Shown: piece by piece, positions 16,665 to 24,870 of the stretch | Position numbering within the stretch: the first letter of the stretch is position 1 | Layout: every line of letters starts with the position of its first letter | Origin: JASBTN01 sp965228805 | GTDB taxonomy: Bacteria > Pseudomonadota > Alphaproteobacteria > Rhodobacterales > Rhodobacteraceae | NCBI RefSeq assembly: GCF_965228805.1 | Contig: NZ_CBDDIE010000003.1 | Coordinates: 558,001-622,000, forward strand | Reading direction: 5' to 3' | Length of the DNA: 64,000 nucleotides | The notes under the pieces: model-generated | Database searches by the model: none | What the model saw: the letters and a program-made list of their open reading frames with translations, nothing else | What the model was told of the DNA's origin: nothing | Program-made: the position numbers and the translations under genes

Positions 16665-17519
16665 ATGTATCAGGGCATGAGCAGTTCGAACCGCATCACA
16701 CCCCGCGCCCTTTCCCTGACCGCGGCCCTTCTGGGCGCGGCCTTCGGCCTGGCTGTCCCAACCGCCCTGGCCGGGGATCACTACGACCCGGACGAGGCCG
16801 CGCGGGTCGAGATCCTGTCCGGCTGGCGCGAAGCAGATGGCACCCACATGGCCGCTCTGCATGTCGAACTGGGCGTAGGTTGGAAAACCTACTGGCGCGC
16901 ACCGGGGGACGCGGGCATTCCGCCCAGCATCGACTGGTCGGGATCGAAGAACCTGGGTGCGGTCAGCTATCAGTGGCCGGTGCCCGAGGTTTTCGAACAG
17001 AACGGCATGCGTACCATCGGCTATCAGCATGAGCTGGTGCTGCCGATCCAGATCACCCCGCGCGATCCGTCTGCGCCCGTGACCCTGAAGGCGCGCCTGA
17101 CCCTGGGCGTCTGTCGCGACGTCTGCATGCCGATGCAGACCCGCCTGAAAGTCGAACTGCCCACCCCCGGCGCCCCGGACGCACGGATCTCCCGCGCGAT
17201 GGAGCAACGCCCGGACACGGCGGCCGAAGCGGGCCTCGGCTCCGTGCGCTGCGAGGTCACGCCCAGCGCGGACGGGCTGGAGGTCACCGCCCACCTCACC
17301 CTGCCCCGCCAAGGCGGCGAGGAAGTCGTGGTGATGGAAACACCGAACCCGGAAATCTGGGTCTCGGAAGCCGATGTCACCCGCAGCGGCGCCATCCTGA
17401 CCGCCCGCGCAGACCTGGTCCCGCCGCCGGGCACTCCCATGGTGCTCGACCGCTCCGCCCTACGCTTCACGGTGCTGGCTGAAGGGCGCGGCGTGGATGT
17501 GCTCGGCTGCGGGTCGTAA
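16665..17519 (+). CDS. Exported DsbD alpha-domain-like protein
   Basis: A 284-residue protein (280 if ATG 16677 is used). It begins with a signal peptide (RALSLTAALLGAAFGLAVPTALA) cut near ALA-GD. The mature part resembles the N-terminal periplasmic domain of DsbD/ScsB: WREADGTHMAALHVELGVGWKTYWRAPGDAG, then a cysteine pair in LGVCRDVCMPMQ. The membrane and thioredoxin-like parts of DsbD are missing, so it is a stand-alone alpha domain, likely a periplasmic thiol carrier. No partner is adjacent. Confidence 0.8.
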   Translation: MYQGMSSSNRITPRALSLTAALLGAAFGLAVPTALAGDHYDPDEAARVEILSGWREADGTHMAALHVELGVGWKTYWRAPGDAGIPPSIDWSGSKNLGAVSYQWPVPEVFEQNGMRTIGYQHELVLPIQITPRDPSAPVTLKARLTLGVCRDVCMPMQTRLKVELPTPGAPDARISRAMEQRPDTAAEAGLGSVRCEVTPSADGLEVTAHLTLPRQGGEEVVVMETPNPEIWVSEADVTRSGAILTARADLVPPPGTPMVLDRSALRFTVLAEGRGVDVLGCGS

Positions 17520-17558
17520 CGGCGCAGAAATCCCAAACTCTCATGGAAATGACGTGCG

Positions 17559-18509
17559 TCAGCCGCGCGGCGCCGCCGCCCGTCTCAGCCGGTCATTGAT
17601 CGCGCGGCCCAGCCCGTGCTGTGGGATCGGCGAGACGGCGATCGGCATCTCCCCGCCCGCGTCCAACGCATGCAGATGGTGGAAGAGGTTCGCGGCTGCC
17701 TCGACCAGATCCCCCGCCTCCGACAGGTTCAGATCGCATTCCACATGGCCGAAGCCCAAGAGGCGTTCGTCCGAGCGCGGTTCGACCACGTTCAGGCGCA
17801 TCGGCGCGTCGGGGGCGTAGTGCGATGCAAGCTGGCCGGGGGCGACCACGTCCTCGCTGGCATGGACCGGCAATGGCCCACCCAGGCAGGCCTCCAGCGC
17901 CTCAGTGGGCAATCCGCCAGGGCGCAGCAGCGTGGGCGCTGGAGATAGCCCGACAATGGTACTTTCCAGGCCCACGTCACAGGCGCCGCCATCAATCACC
18001 GCCTCGATCCGGCCCGCAAGACCGTCCATCACATGGGCCGCTTCGGTCGGGCTGATCCGGCCCGACGGGTTGGCTGAGGGCGCGGCCACCGGCACGCCGG
18101 CGGCTTCCAGCACGGCAACCGCCAGCGGATGAGTCGGCACACGCACCGCCACCGTCTCCAGCCCAGCCGACACCAGCGGCGAAACCGATCCCACTTTTAG
18201 GGGCAGCACCAAAGTCAGCGGGCCCGGCCAGAAGGCCGAGGCCAGACGGTCTGCCACATCATCGAACTCGGCAATCCCACGCGCTGCTTCCACGCTCGGC
18301 ACATGCACGATCAGCGGGTTGAAATGCGGGCGTCCCTTGGCGTCGAAAATGCGGGCGACTGCCGTGTCATCCGTTGCGTTCGCACCCAGGCCATAAACCG
18401 TCTCGGTCGGGAAGCTGACCAACGCGCCACCGGCCAGCAGCGCACCGGCGCGGGCGATGCCGTCCGCATCCGCCCTCAACAGCTCGGTTTCAACATTCTC
18501 GCTCGCCAT
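17559..18509 (-). CDS. L-threonylcarbamoyladenylate synthase (TsaC/Sua5 type)
   Basis: A 316-residue enzyme making threonylcarbamoyl-AMP for the t6A modification of ANN-decoding tRNAs. The YrdC domain includes FPTETVYGLGANATD (about residue 33), KGRPHFNPLIVHV, and SANPSGRISPTEA. The extra 100 C-terminal residues correspond to the Sua5 domain, so this is the long form. ATG 18509 is divergent from the acyl-CoA dehydrogenase, with 87 bases between. It converges with the DsbD-alpha-like gene. Confidence 0.92.
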   Translation of the reverse strand: MASENVETELLRADADGIARAGALLAGGALVSFPTETVYGLGANATDDTAVARIFDAKGRPHFNPLIVHVPSVEAARGIAEFDDVADRLASAFWPGPLTLVLPLKVGSVSPLVSAGLETVAVRVPTHPLAVAVLEAAGVPVAAPSANPSGRISPTEAAHVMDGLAGRIEAVIDGGACDVGLESTIVGLSPAPTLLRPGGLPTEALEACLGGPLPVHASEDVVAPGQLASHYAPDAPMRLNVVEPRSDERLLGFGHVECDLNLSEAGDLVEAAANLFHHLHALDAGGEMPIAVSPIPQHGLGRAINDRLRRAAAPRG

Positions 18510-18596
18510 GACGCCGCGTTTTCCTTTGTCGCGTTGCAGACCTTGGGTAAGGGACACCTAACGGCCCCCGCCACGATTGCCAAGAAGGACCCGCCC

Positions 18597-20315
18597 ATGC
18601 CCTATCGCGCCAATACCGATGATTTCCGCTTCATCTTCGACAATGTGGTCGGGTTCGACCAGGTCGCTGGCACTGAGCTTTTTGCCGAAGCGACCCCGGA
18701 CATGGTGTCGGCGATCCTGACCGAGGCGGGCAAGATGTGCGAAGAGGTCATGGCCCCGGTGAACCGCGACGGCGACCTGACGCCTGCGGTGTTGGAAAAC
18801 GGTGTCGTGCGCACCTCGCCCGGGTTCGCGGGCGCCTACCAGGCCATCGCGGAAGGGGGCTGGATCGGCATGGCGGCAGACCCCGAGTTCGGCGGCATGG
18901 GCCTGCCCCTGACCCTGCAGACGGCGGTGAATGACATGATGTCGGCGGCCGCCCTGTCGCTGCAACTCTGCCCGCTGATGACCCAGGGCCAGATCGAGGC
19001 GCTGGAGCATCACGCTTCGGACGAGCTGAAGGCACTCTACCTGCCCAAGCTGATCACCGGCGAATGGGCCGGTACGATGAACCTGACCGAACCGCAGGCG
19101 GGCTCGGACGTCGGCGCACTGTCTTCGAAGGCCGAGGACAATGGCGACGGCACCTATGCGGTGACGGGTCAGAAGATCTTCATCTCCTGGGGTGACAACG
19201 ACATAACCGAAAACGTCTGCCACCTGGTGCTGGCGCGCTTGCCTGACGGGGTGCCGGGCACGAAGGGGATCTCGCTTTTCCTGGTGCCGAAATACATTCC
19301 CGACGCCGACGGCAACCCGGGCGAGGCGAACTCCCTGCGTGTGGTCAGCCTGGAGCACAAGATGGGCCTTCATGGCTCGCCCACTGCGGTGATGAGCTTC
19401 GAAGGCGCGCGCGGCTGGATGATCGGTGAGCCGCACAAGGGCATGGCCGCCATGTTCACCATGATGAACAACGCCCGCCTGGGTGTGGGTGTGCAGGGTC
19501 TGGGCGCCGGGGAAGGTGCCTATCAGAAGGCGCTGGAATACGCGCAGGAGCGCAAGCAGGGCCGGACCCCGATCACGGACGGCACCGGCATGATCATCGA
19601 CTTTGCCGATGTGCGCCGCATGCTGACCACGATGAAGGCCGAGCTTTTCGCCGCGCGTTCCATTGCCCTGTCTGTCGCCGTCGCGCTGGACATGGGCCGC
19701 GCGACGGGTGATGCCGACTGGAAATCCCGCGCCGCCTTCCTGACGCCGATCTGCAAGGCCTATGGCACCGAAACCGGAATCAATGTCAGCCAGATGGGCA
19801 TCCAGGTGCACGGCGGCATGGGTTTCATCGAGGAAACCGGTGCGGCCCAATACCTGCGCGACGTGCGCGTGACCGCCATCTACGAGGGCACCAACGGCAT
19901 CCAGGCGATGGACCTTGTCGGCCGCAAGCTGATGGACGGGGGCGAGGCCGCCTTCCGCCTGCTGGAGGAGATCGAGACCCAGGCCGAACAGGCCCGCGCG
20001 CAGTTCCCCAACATGACCGAGGCCGTCTGGTCCGCCGCCGAAACCCTGCGCGAGACCACCGAATGGATGGTCGCGCAGGAGGACATGCAGGACCGGTTCG
20101 CCGGTGCCGTGCCCTTCCTGATGGGCTGGGCCCGCGTGCTGGGCGCGCATCTGCACCTGAAGGCGGCGATTGCCGAAGGGGGCAAGGGTCCCCGAACGGA
20201 ACTGGCACGCTTCCACATCAAGCGCCTGCTGCCGGAACATGTTGGCCTCATGGCCCAGGCCCAGGCGGGGGCTGCCGGGCTCTATGCGTTGTCGGTCGAG
20301 GACCTGGCGTCTTGA
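18597..20315 (+). CDS. Long acyl-CoA dehydrogenase, DmdC-like
   Basis: A 572-residue acyl-CoA dehydrogenase, longer than the usual 380-390 because of an N-terminal extension (MPYRANTDDFRFIFDNV) and a C-terminal domain. Motifs are LTEPQAGSDVGAL near residue 161, the catalytic-base region and the signature QVHGGMGFIEETGAAQYLRDVRVTAIYEGTNGIQ split across residues 402-435. This size class includes DmdC, methylmercaptopropionyl-CoA dehydrogenase; the substrate cannot be read from sequence. It overlaps the MBL hydrolase gene and feeds electrons to ETF/ETF-QO. Confidence 0.88.
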   Translation: MPYRANTDDFRFIFDNVVGFDQVAGTELFAEATPDMVSAILTEAGKMCEEVMAPVNRDGDLTPAVLENGVVRTSPGFAGAYQAIAEGGWIGMAADPEFGGMGLPLTLQTAVNDMMSAAALSLQLCPLMTQGQIEALEHHASDELKALYLPKLITGEWAGTMNLTEPQAGSDVGALSSKAEDNGDGTYAVTGQKIFISWGDNDITENVCHLVLARLPDGVPGTKGISLFLVPKYIPDADGNPGEANSLRVVSLEHKMGLHGSPTAVMSFEGARGWMIGEPHKGMAAMFTMMNNARLGVGVQGLGAGEGAYQKALEYAQERKQGRTPITDGTGMIIDFADVRRMLTTMKAELFAARSIALSVAVALDMGRATGDADWKSRAAFLTPICKAYGTETGINVSQMGIQVHGGMGFIEETGAAQYLRDVRVTAIYEGTNGIQAMDLVGRKLMDGGEAAFRLLEEIETQAEQARAQFPNMTEAVWSAAETLRETTEWMVAQEDMQDRFAGAVPFLMGWARVLGAHLHLKAAIAEGGKGPRTELARFHIKRLLPEHVGLMAQAQAGAAGLYALSVEDLAS

Positions 20316-21358
20316 GCGCTCCGCTGACCTTTCCCTTCCCGGACATCCCGGGCGAAGGGGAAGCGGTGGAAGTGGCCGAGGGCGTGCTCTGGATGCGCCT
20401 GCCGCTGCCCATGGCGCTGGATCATGTGAATGTCTTTGCCTTCGCCGATGACGACGGCTGGACCATCGTGGACACGGGGTTCGATTCACGTCGAAGCCGC
20501 ACGATCTGGCAGAAACTTCTGGACGGTCCCCTGGGTGGGAAACCCGTTGCCCGGGTCATCGTCACCCACCACCACCCCGATCACGTGGGCCTGGCCGGTT
20601 GGTTCCAGAAGGACCACGGCGCCGAGCTGATCACCACCCGCACCGCCTGGCTGTTTGCGCGCATGTTGCTGCTGGACGAACAGATGGAACCGGTCGACGA
20701 GACGCTGGCCTATTGGCGCGCGGCGGGCATGGACAAGTCGGTTTATGAAAAGCGGCTCAAGGAGCGTCCCTTCAACTACGCCGATATCGTCGCCGACATG
20801 CCCCTGGGGTTCAAACGCATCAAGGAAGGCTCGGTCATTACCTTCGGCGGCCGCGACTGGGACGTGCGCATCGGCAACGGGCATGCGCCGGAACACGCGA
20901 CGCTCTGGTCACGCGACGGGCAGTTGGTGATCGGCGGCGACCAGCTGTTGGCCACAATCAGCCCCAACCTGGGCGTCTATGCCACCGAACCCGAGGCCGA
21001 CCCGGTCGGCGACTGGCTGGAAGCCTGTGATCGGCTCAGCCACTATGCCTGCGACACCCATCTGGTCCTGCCCGGCCACAAGCTGCCCTTTACCGGCCTG
21101 CCCACGCGGATGCGCCAGCTGATCGACAACCATCACGGAGCTTTGAAGCGGCTCGAAGCGTTTTTGACCCAGCCACACACCGCCGGGGATTGCTTTCCGC
21201 CACTGTTCAAGCGCACCATCGGCGAGGGCGAATACGGGTTGGCCCTGGTTGAAGCCGTGGGGCATCTGAACCACCTCTACCAGACCGGCCGCGTGACGCG
21301 GGTGCGCCGTGAGGACGGCGCGTGGCTCTGGCAAAAGGTGGAGACGAATGACGACTGA
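20312..21358 (+). CDS. MBL-fold metallohydrolase with C-terminal helical domain
   Basis: A 348-residue metallo-beta-lactamase-fold hydrolase. The metal motif VTHHHPDHVG is near residue 84, further ligands are H in GNGHAPEHA and D in VIGGDQLL, and the last His in LPGHKLP. The C-terminal 80 residues match the winged-helix extension of glyoxalase II-like enzymes. The apparent start is TTG 20312, overlapping the dehydrogenase stop (TTGA) with GAGGAC 10 bases upstream. Coupling suggests a thioester or related hydrolase acting with the dehydrogenase. Confidence 0.85.
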   Translation: MSAPLTFPFPDIPGEGEAVEVAEGVLWMRLPLPMALDHVNVFAFADDDGWTIVDTGFDSRRSRTIWQKLLDGPLGGKPVARVIVTHHHPDHVGLAGWFQKDHGAELITTRTAWLFARMLLLDEQMEPVDETLAYWRAAGMDKSVYEKRLKERPFNYADIVADMPLGFKRIKEGSVITFGGRDWDVRIGNGHAPEHATLWSRDGQLVIGGDQLLATISPNLGVYATEPEADPVGDWLEACDRLSHYACDTHLVLPGHKLPFTGLPTRMRQLIDNHHGALKRLEAFLTQPHTAGDCFPPLFKRTIGEGEYGLALVEAVGHLNHLYQTGRVTRVRREDGAWLWQKVETNDD

Positions 21359-21800
21359 AGGCAAACCGCTGCCGAAGAACGGACCGAAATCGGACGCGGC
21401 AATGTGCGACGAATGGGCCCCGCCCACAGCGGAGCAGAAACCGTTGCCCGAGGCGGTGGCCGACACGCCGGTCGAGGCAAAAAGCCCCGCCGAATGGGCC
21501 TATGAACGGCTGATTCTCTATATCCAGAACTTCGAAGAACAGCTGGACAACGAGCACGAAATCGCGATGGGCTTTACCGGCGGCGACGCGGGCGTGCTGC
21601 GCATCGAAGGCATCGGCTTCTTCGACCCCGATATCGTGACCTTCTACGGCACCGATATGGGTGGCGCGAAAACGCAGCTGATCCAGCATGTCAGCCAGCT
21701 GTCCGTCCTGCTGCGCGCCCTGCCGAAACAGCCCGAGGCACCGGAACCCAACCGCATCGGCTTCCGCCTGGCCAAGGACCTGGAAAAGAACGACAGCTGA
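21348..21800 (+). CDS. DUF6173-like protein of unknown function
   Basis: A 150-residue protein whose first 45 residues are low-complexity and proline-rich. The rest is a compact domain: SPAEWAYERLILYIQNFEEQL, then EIAMGFTGGDAGVLRIEGIGF, PDIVTFYG and TQLIQHVSQLSVLLRALP. From memory this matches a DUF recently numbered 6173. It overlaps the MBL gene by 11 bases, so translation is coupled. No catalytic motif is visible. Confidence 0.72.
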   Translation: MTTEGKPLPKNGPKSDAAMCDEWAPPTAEQKPLPEAVADTPVEAKSPAEWAYERLILYIQNFEEQLDNEHEIAMGFTGGDAGVLRIEGIGFFDPDIVTFYGTDMGGAKTQLIQHVSQLSVLLRALPKQPEAPEPNRIGFRLAKDLEKNDS

Positions 21801-21917
21801 CCCTTGCCCATCCTCCACACCCTGCGACAATAGCGCGCATCTTGGGATGACAGGGGCAGGCAAATCGTCTAATCAGGTCGGGACCAATTTGAACGACCAA
21901 ACTACGGGACACGCAAC

Positions 21918-22052
21918 ATGGCAGAGCACAAGATCGGCACAATGGACACCAAGGTGCAGGAAAAGACCTATGAGGGCTTCGTCAAGTTCACCACGCGTTC
22001 GGTAATCGCGATTCTGGTGTTCCTGGTTTTCCTTGCCATCGTCGGCGCGTAA
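21918..22052 (+). CDS. aa3-type cytochrome c oxidase subunit IV
   Basis: A 44-residue peptide starting MAEHKIGTMDTKVQEKTYEG and ending with one membrane helix (SVIAILVFLVFLAIVGA). It has the layout of the small bacterial aa3 oxidase subunit IV, a single-helix accessory subunit of the respiratory terminal oxidase. The other oxidase genes are not in this window, which is common for this subunit. It stands alone after a 117-base gap. Confidence 0.85.
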   Translation: MAEHKIGTMDTKVQEKTYEGFVKFTTRSVIAILVFLVFLAIVGA

Positions 22053-22092
22053 AAGGGCATCAGTTCCTTTCTGATCGGGCGAGGCCGATACC

Positions 22093-22749
22093 ATGCGACG
22101 CATTCTGACTTTTCTGGCCCTTGTGGCCGCAATCGGGGGCCTGGGCGCCTGCGGGGCGGACAATGTCTGGGCACCCGACGAACAGGTCGAGGCTGTGCGC
22201 TATCAGGACGATGGTCCGCCGACGCTCACGCTGTTCACGGTAATCTCGAATCGCTCCGGGGCCGGGGCGCATTCCGGGCTGATGGTTTCCGGCTCGCAGC
22301 GTGTTCTGTTCGATCCGGCGGGCACCTGGAACCACCCCTATCTGCCCGAACGCCATGACGTGCATTTCGGCATCACCGATGCGGCGGTGGACTTCTATGT
22401 CGATTACCACGCCCGCGTGACCTATAACGTGGTGCGCCAGGACATCGTGGTCAGCCCCGAGGTCGCCGAGATGGCCCTGCGCCTGGTGCAGGAAAACGGG
22501 CCTGTCGCCAAGGCGATGTGTTCGACCTCGGTCACTGCGATCCTGCGGCAGCTGCCCGGCTTTGAATCCATCCCGCAGAGCGCCTTCCCGAAACGTCCGA
22601 TGAAGGCCTTCGGCCAACTGCCCGGTGTGGTCGAAACCGTGACATATGACGACGACCCGGATGAGAACGGCTATATCCTGGCACGCGGCATTGCGCGGCT
22701 GGATGGGGTCGAGGCCGAGATTTGGCAGGCGGATGCGGCGGAGCAGTAA
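22093..22749 (+). CDS. Lipoprotein, possible permuted NlpC/P60-like peptidase
   Basis: A 218-residue protein with a lipoprotein signal (MRRILTFLALVAAIGGLGAC, lipobox LGAC), so it is anchored in the envelope. A possible His/Cys pair is H58 region (GAGAHSGLMVSG) and Cys near residue 142 (AKAMCSTSVTAILRQLPG). The order His before Cys fits the circularly permuted NlpC/P60 or LRAT-like fold; this is an inference from two short motifs only. It follows the oxidase subunit IV gene by 40 bases and ends at a shared terminator. Confidence 0.65.
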   Translation: MRRILTFLALVAAIGGLGACGADNVWAPDEQVEAVRYQDDGPPTLTLFTVISNRSGAGAHSGLMVSGSQRVLFDPAGTWNHPYLPERHDVHFGITDAAVDFYVDYHARVTYNVVRQDIVVSPEVAEMALRLVQENGPVAKAMCSTSVTAILRQLPGFESIPQSAFPKRPMKAFGQLPGVVETVTYDDDPDENGYILARGIARLDGVEAEIWQADAAEQ

Positions 22750-22769
22750 CCGCCACTGAAACGCGGATC

Positions 22770-22796
22770 AAAACGGGCCATACGGCCCGTTTTTTT
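22770..22796. terminator. Bidirectional terminator between lipoprotein and azlD
   Basis: AAAACGGGCC (22770-22779) pairs with GGCCCGTTTT (22784-22793) across ATAC, followed by a T run. The A run on the other side makes it work on both strands. It overlaps the stop codon of azlD (22795-22797) and so ends both convergent units. Confidence 0.88.
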
Positions 22797-23124
22797 ATCC
22801 CAGCAGCCAGAGCATCCCGTAAAGCGTGACCGCCCCGCCCAGGATGGCGGCCAGAACGTTCTTGGTCATGTACCCAACGGCCAAGGTCACCGCCGCGGCG
22901 CTCAGGCGCGCAGGCTCGGGCGCGCCACCGGTGGCCTCGGGCCAAAGGACCAGAGGCGCGACAATCCCCGGCAGAACCGCCACTGCAGTATAGCGCAGGT
23001 GACGCAACACCCATTCGGGCAGGGGGCGGTCTCCGATCAAACCAAGGAAGCTGAAGCGTAAAAGCACGGTGCCCAGACCCAGGGCAGCAATGATGAACCA
23101 GACATAGGCGGGCGACCAGGTCAT
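22795..23124 (-). CDS. azlD: AzlD-family branched-chain amino acid exporter subunit
   Basis: A 109-residue protein with about four membrane helices (WFIIAALGLGTVLLRFSFLGL, AVLPGIVAPLVL, AAVTLAVGYM, NVLAAILGGAVTLYGMLWLLG). It has the AzlD pattern, including LLRFSFL and a central RYTAVAVLPGIVAP. It overlaps azlC by 4 bases and acts with it in export of branched-chain amino acids or analogues. The stop lies inside the bidirectional terminator. Confidence 0.9.
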   Translation of the reverse strand: MTWSPAYVWFIIAALGLGTVLLRFSFLGLIGDRPLPEWVLRHLRYTAVAVLPGIVAPLVLWPEATGGAPEPARLSAAAVTLAVGYMTKNVLAAILGGAVTLYGMLWLLG

Positions 23125-23828
23125 GTGCGCCTCCCCATCCACAGTTCGACCTGCGCGCCGACCATCATGGCCAGGACAGCGGACACCAGCAACCCGGTGC
23201 CGTAGGGCAGCCAGAACAGCGCCAGCGTGCCCAGGACCGACACCACCGCCGCCGCCACATGAGCGAGCGTACGCAGGGCGGGCGCGATCATCGCCAGGAA
23301 GGTGATCGGCACCGCGAAATCCAGCGCGAATTCCGGCGGGATCGCCCCACCTGCCACGGCTCCCACGAAACTGGCGGCATACCACCCCGGCGCCACCGGC
23401 GTGATGACGCCAAAGAAATAGCGCAACCGCTCGGACAAGGTCAGCGCGGGTTCGTTCTCGTATTTCAGGTGGCTCAGCGCATAGGACTGATCGACCAGAA
23501 GATAGGCGACACAGGCGCGCTGCCAGACCTTCGCCCGGCCCAGATAGGGCGTCAGCGAGGCCGAATACATCGCCATGCGCAGGTTCACCGCCAAGGCCGT
23601 GGCGATGACGATCACGGTGGGCGCCTCCTCGACCATCAGCTGCAGTGCGGTGAACTGCGCCGCGCCCGCGATCACCAGCACGGAAAAGCCCATGACCTCG
23701 GCCAGGTTCAGCCCGGCCTCGGTAGCCACCACGCCAAAGAGCAGCGCAAAGGGCACCACCACCAGAATGAAGGGCGCGCCATCGCGCACCCCCTGCAGGT
23801 AGATGGATTTCCCGTTGGACCTTGCCAT
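23121..23828 (-). CDS. azlC: AzlC-family branched-chain amino acid exporter subunit
   Basis: A 235-residue membrane protein with AzlC hallmarks: FILVVVPFALLFGVVATEAGL, VIAGAAQFTALQL, a NLRMAMYSASL segment and the D in YLLVDQSYAL. It is the larger subunit of the two-gene AzlCD exporter. The start is divergent from fdhD with only 48 bases between, so the two promoters overlap or lie back to back. The substrate is inferred from the family. Confidence 0.92.
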   Translation of the reverse strand: MARSNGKSIYLQGVRDGAPFILVVVPFALLFGVVATEAGLNLAEVMGFSVLVIAGAAQFTALQLMVEEAPTVIVIATALAVNLRMAMYSASLTPYLGRAKVWQRACVAYLLVDQSYALSHLKYENEPALTLSERLRYFFGVITPVAPGWYAASFVGAVAGGAIPPEFALDFAVPITFLAMIAPALRTLAHVAAAVVSVLGTLALFWLPYGTGLLVSAVLAMMVGAQVELWMGRRT

Positions 23829-23876
23829 GCCAGCCCCCTAGATTGCCTCTCAACCCCTAGGGGCAAATCCGCGGAG

Positions 23877-24788
23877 ATGCAATTGACCATTGATAGCGCC
23901 ACCAATCAAGGCTCCGATCCGGCTCGCGACTACCTGATCGCCCCCGATCCCACCGCCGCCCGCCTGACCCGGCGTGTGGCGGGCCATGATGAACACGGCC
24001 AACCGGTCGAAATCGCGGTGGTCGAGGAACGCCCGCTGACCATCTTCCTGAATTCGCGTGAAATCGTGACGGCGATGACGATCGGCGATTACCCGGATTA
24101 CCTGGCGCTTGGCTTCCTGAAGAACCAGGGCATGTTGTCGGGTGCCGATGACGTGGTGGGCGTGGAATATGACGAGGATATCGACACGGTCGTCGTGCGC
24201 ACGGCCTCGCAGACCACCTACGAGGAAAAGCTCGAGAAAAAGACCCGCACCTCCGGCTGCGCGGTCGGCACGGTGTTCGGCGACATGATGGAGGGGCTCG
24301 AAGGCCTGACCCTGCCCGCCACCCCGGTGCGCTCCAGCTGGCTCTATGCGCTTGCCCACAAGATCAACCGCACCCCGTCCCTGTACCTGGAGGCAGGCGC
24401 GATCCACGGCACCGTGCTGTGCCAAGGCGCGTGCCCGCTGGTCTACATGGAGGACGTGGGCCGCCACAACGCGGTCGACAAGGTGGCGGGCTGGATGTTG
24501 GCCGAAGGCGTCGATCCGGCGGACAAGATCCTCTACACCACCGGGCGGCTGACCTCCGAGATGGTGATCAAGACCGCACAGATGGGCATCCCGACGCTGG
24601 CGTCGCGTTCCGGTTTCACCGCCTGGGGCGTCGAGATCGCGCAGGAGGTCGGCTTGACCCTGATCGGCCGCATGAAGGGCCAACGCTTTACCTGCCTGTC
24701 TGGCGAAGACCGCCTGATCCGCGACATGGACCCGGCCCACGCCCCGCGCGAGGAGAAGAAACACCGCCGCAAGGGGGGCGAGGGATGA
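23877..24788 (+). CDS. fdhD: FdhD sulfurtransferase for formate dehydrogenase
   Basis: A 303-residue protein that transfers sulfur to the molybdenum cofactor of formate dehydrogenase. Core motifs include LTIFLNSREIVTAMTIGDY, then RTSGCAVGTVFG with Cys128, and the C-terminal VYMEDVGRHNAVDKVAGW. The family's usual CxxC appears here as C-A-V-G, so only the first cysteine is kept. The last 20 residues are basic. It begins the molybdenum-cofactor run, followed after 82 bases by mobA; a pair of 22-bp palindromes lies in the gap. Confidence 0.93.
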   Translation: MQLTIDSATNQGSDPARDYLIAPDPTAARLTRRVAGHDEHGQPVEIAVVEERPLTIFLNSREIVTAMTIGDYPDYLALGFLKNQGMLSGADDVVGVEYDEDIDTVVVRTASQTTYEEKLEKKTRTSGCAVGTVFGDMMEGLEGLTLPATPVRSSWLYALAHKINRTPSLYLEAGAIHGTVLCQGACPLVYMEDVGRHNAVDKVAGWMLAEGVDPADKILYTTGRLTSEMVIKTAQMGIPTLASRSGFTAWGVEIAQEVGLTLIGRMKGQRFTCLSGEDRLIRDMDPAHAPREEKKHRRKGGEG

Positions 24789-24803
24789 GTCGCGTGACGA
24801 CAG

Positions 24804-24848
24804 CCGTTTTCTTCGAAGAAAACGGACCGGAAAATTCGAATTTTCCGG
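24804..24848. repeat. Family B: paired 22-bp palindromes, locus 1
   Basis: Two perfect palindromes, 24804-24825 (half-site CCGTTTTCTTC) and 24827-24848 (half-site CCGGAAAATTC), lie one base (A) apart. Both centre on TTCGAA. They fall between fdhD and mobA, which run in the same direction, so the transcript would carry two successive hairpins. The second is repeated exactly at 42561-42582. Confidence 0.92.
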
Positions 24849-24870
24849 ATACCCGCCGAAAGGAAGAAGC

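Noticed and set aside
20063..20311. Upstream extension of the MBL hydrolase frame
   Set aside because: It runs inside the acyl-CoA dehydrogenase and has no domain likeness; the TTG at 20312 with its ribosome site is the better start.
24801..24850. Family B palindromes as ordinary intrinsic terminators
   Set aside because: They have no following T run and lie between co-directional, apparently coupled genes, so a simple terminator is not supported.
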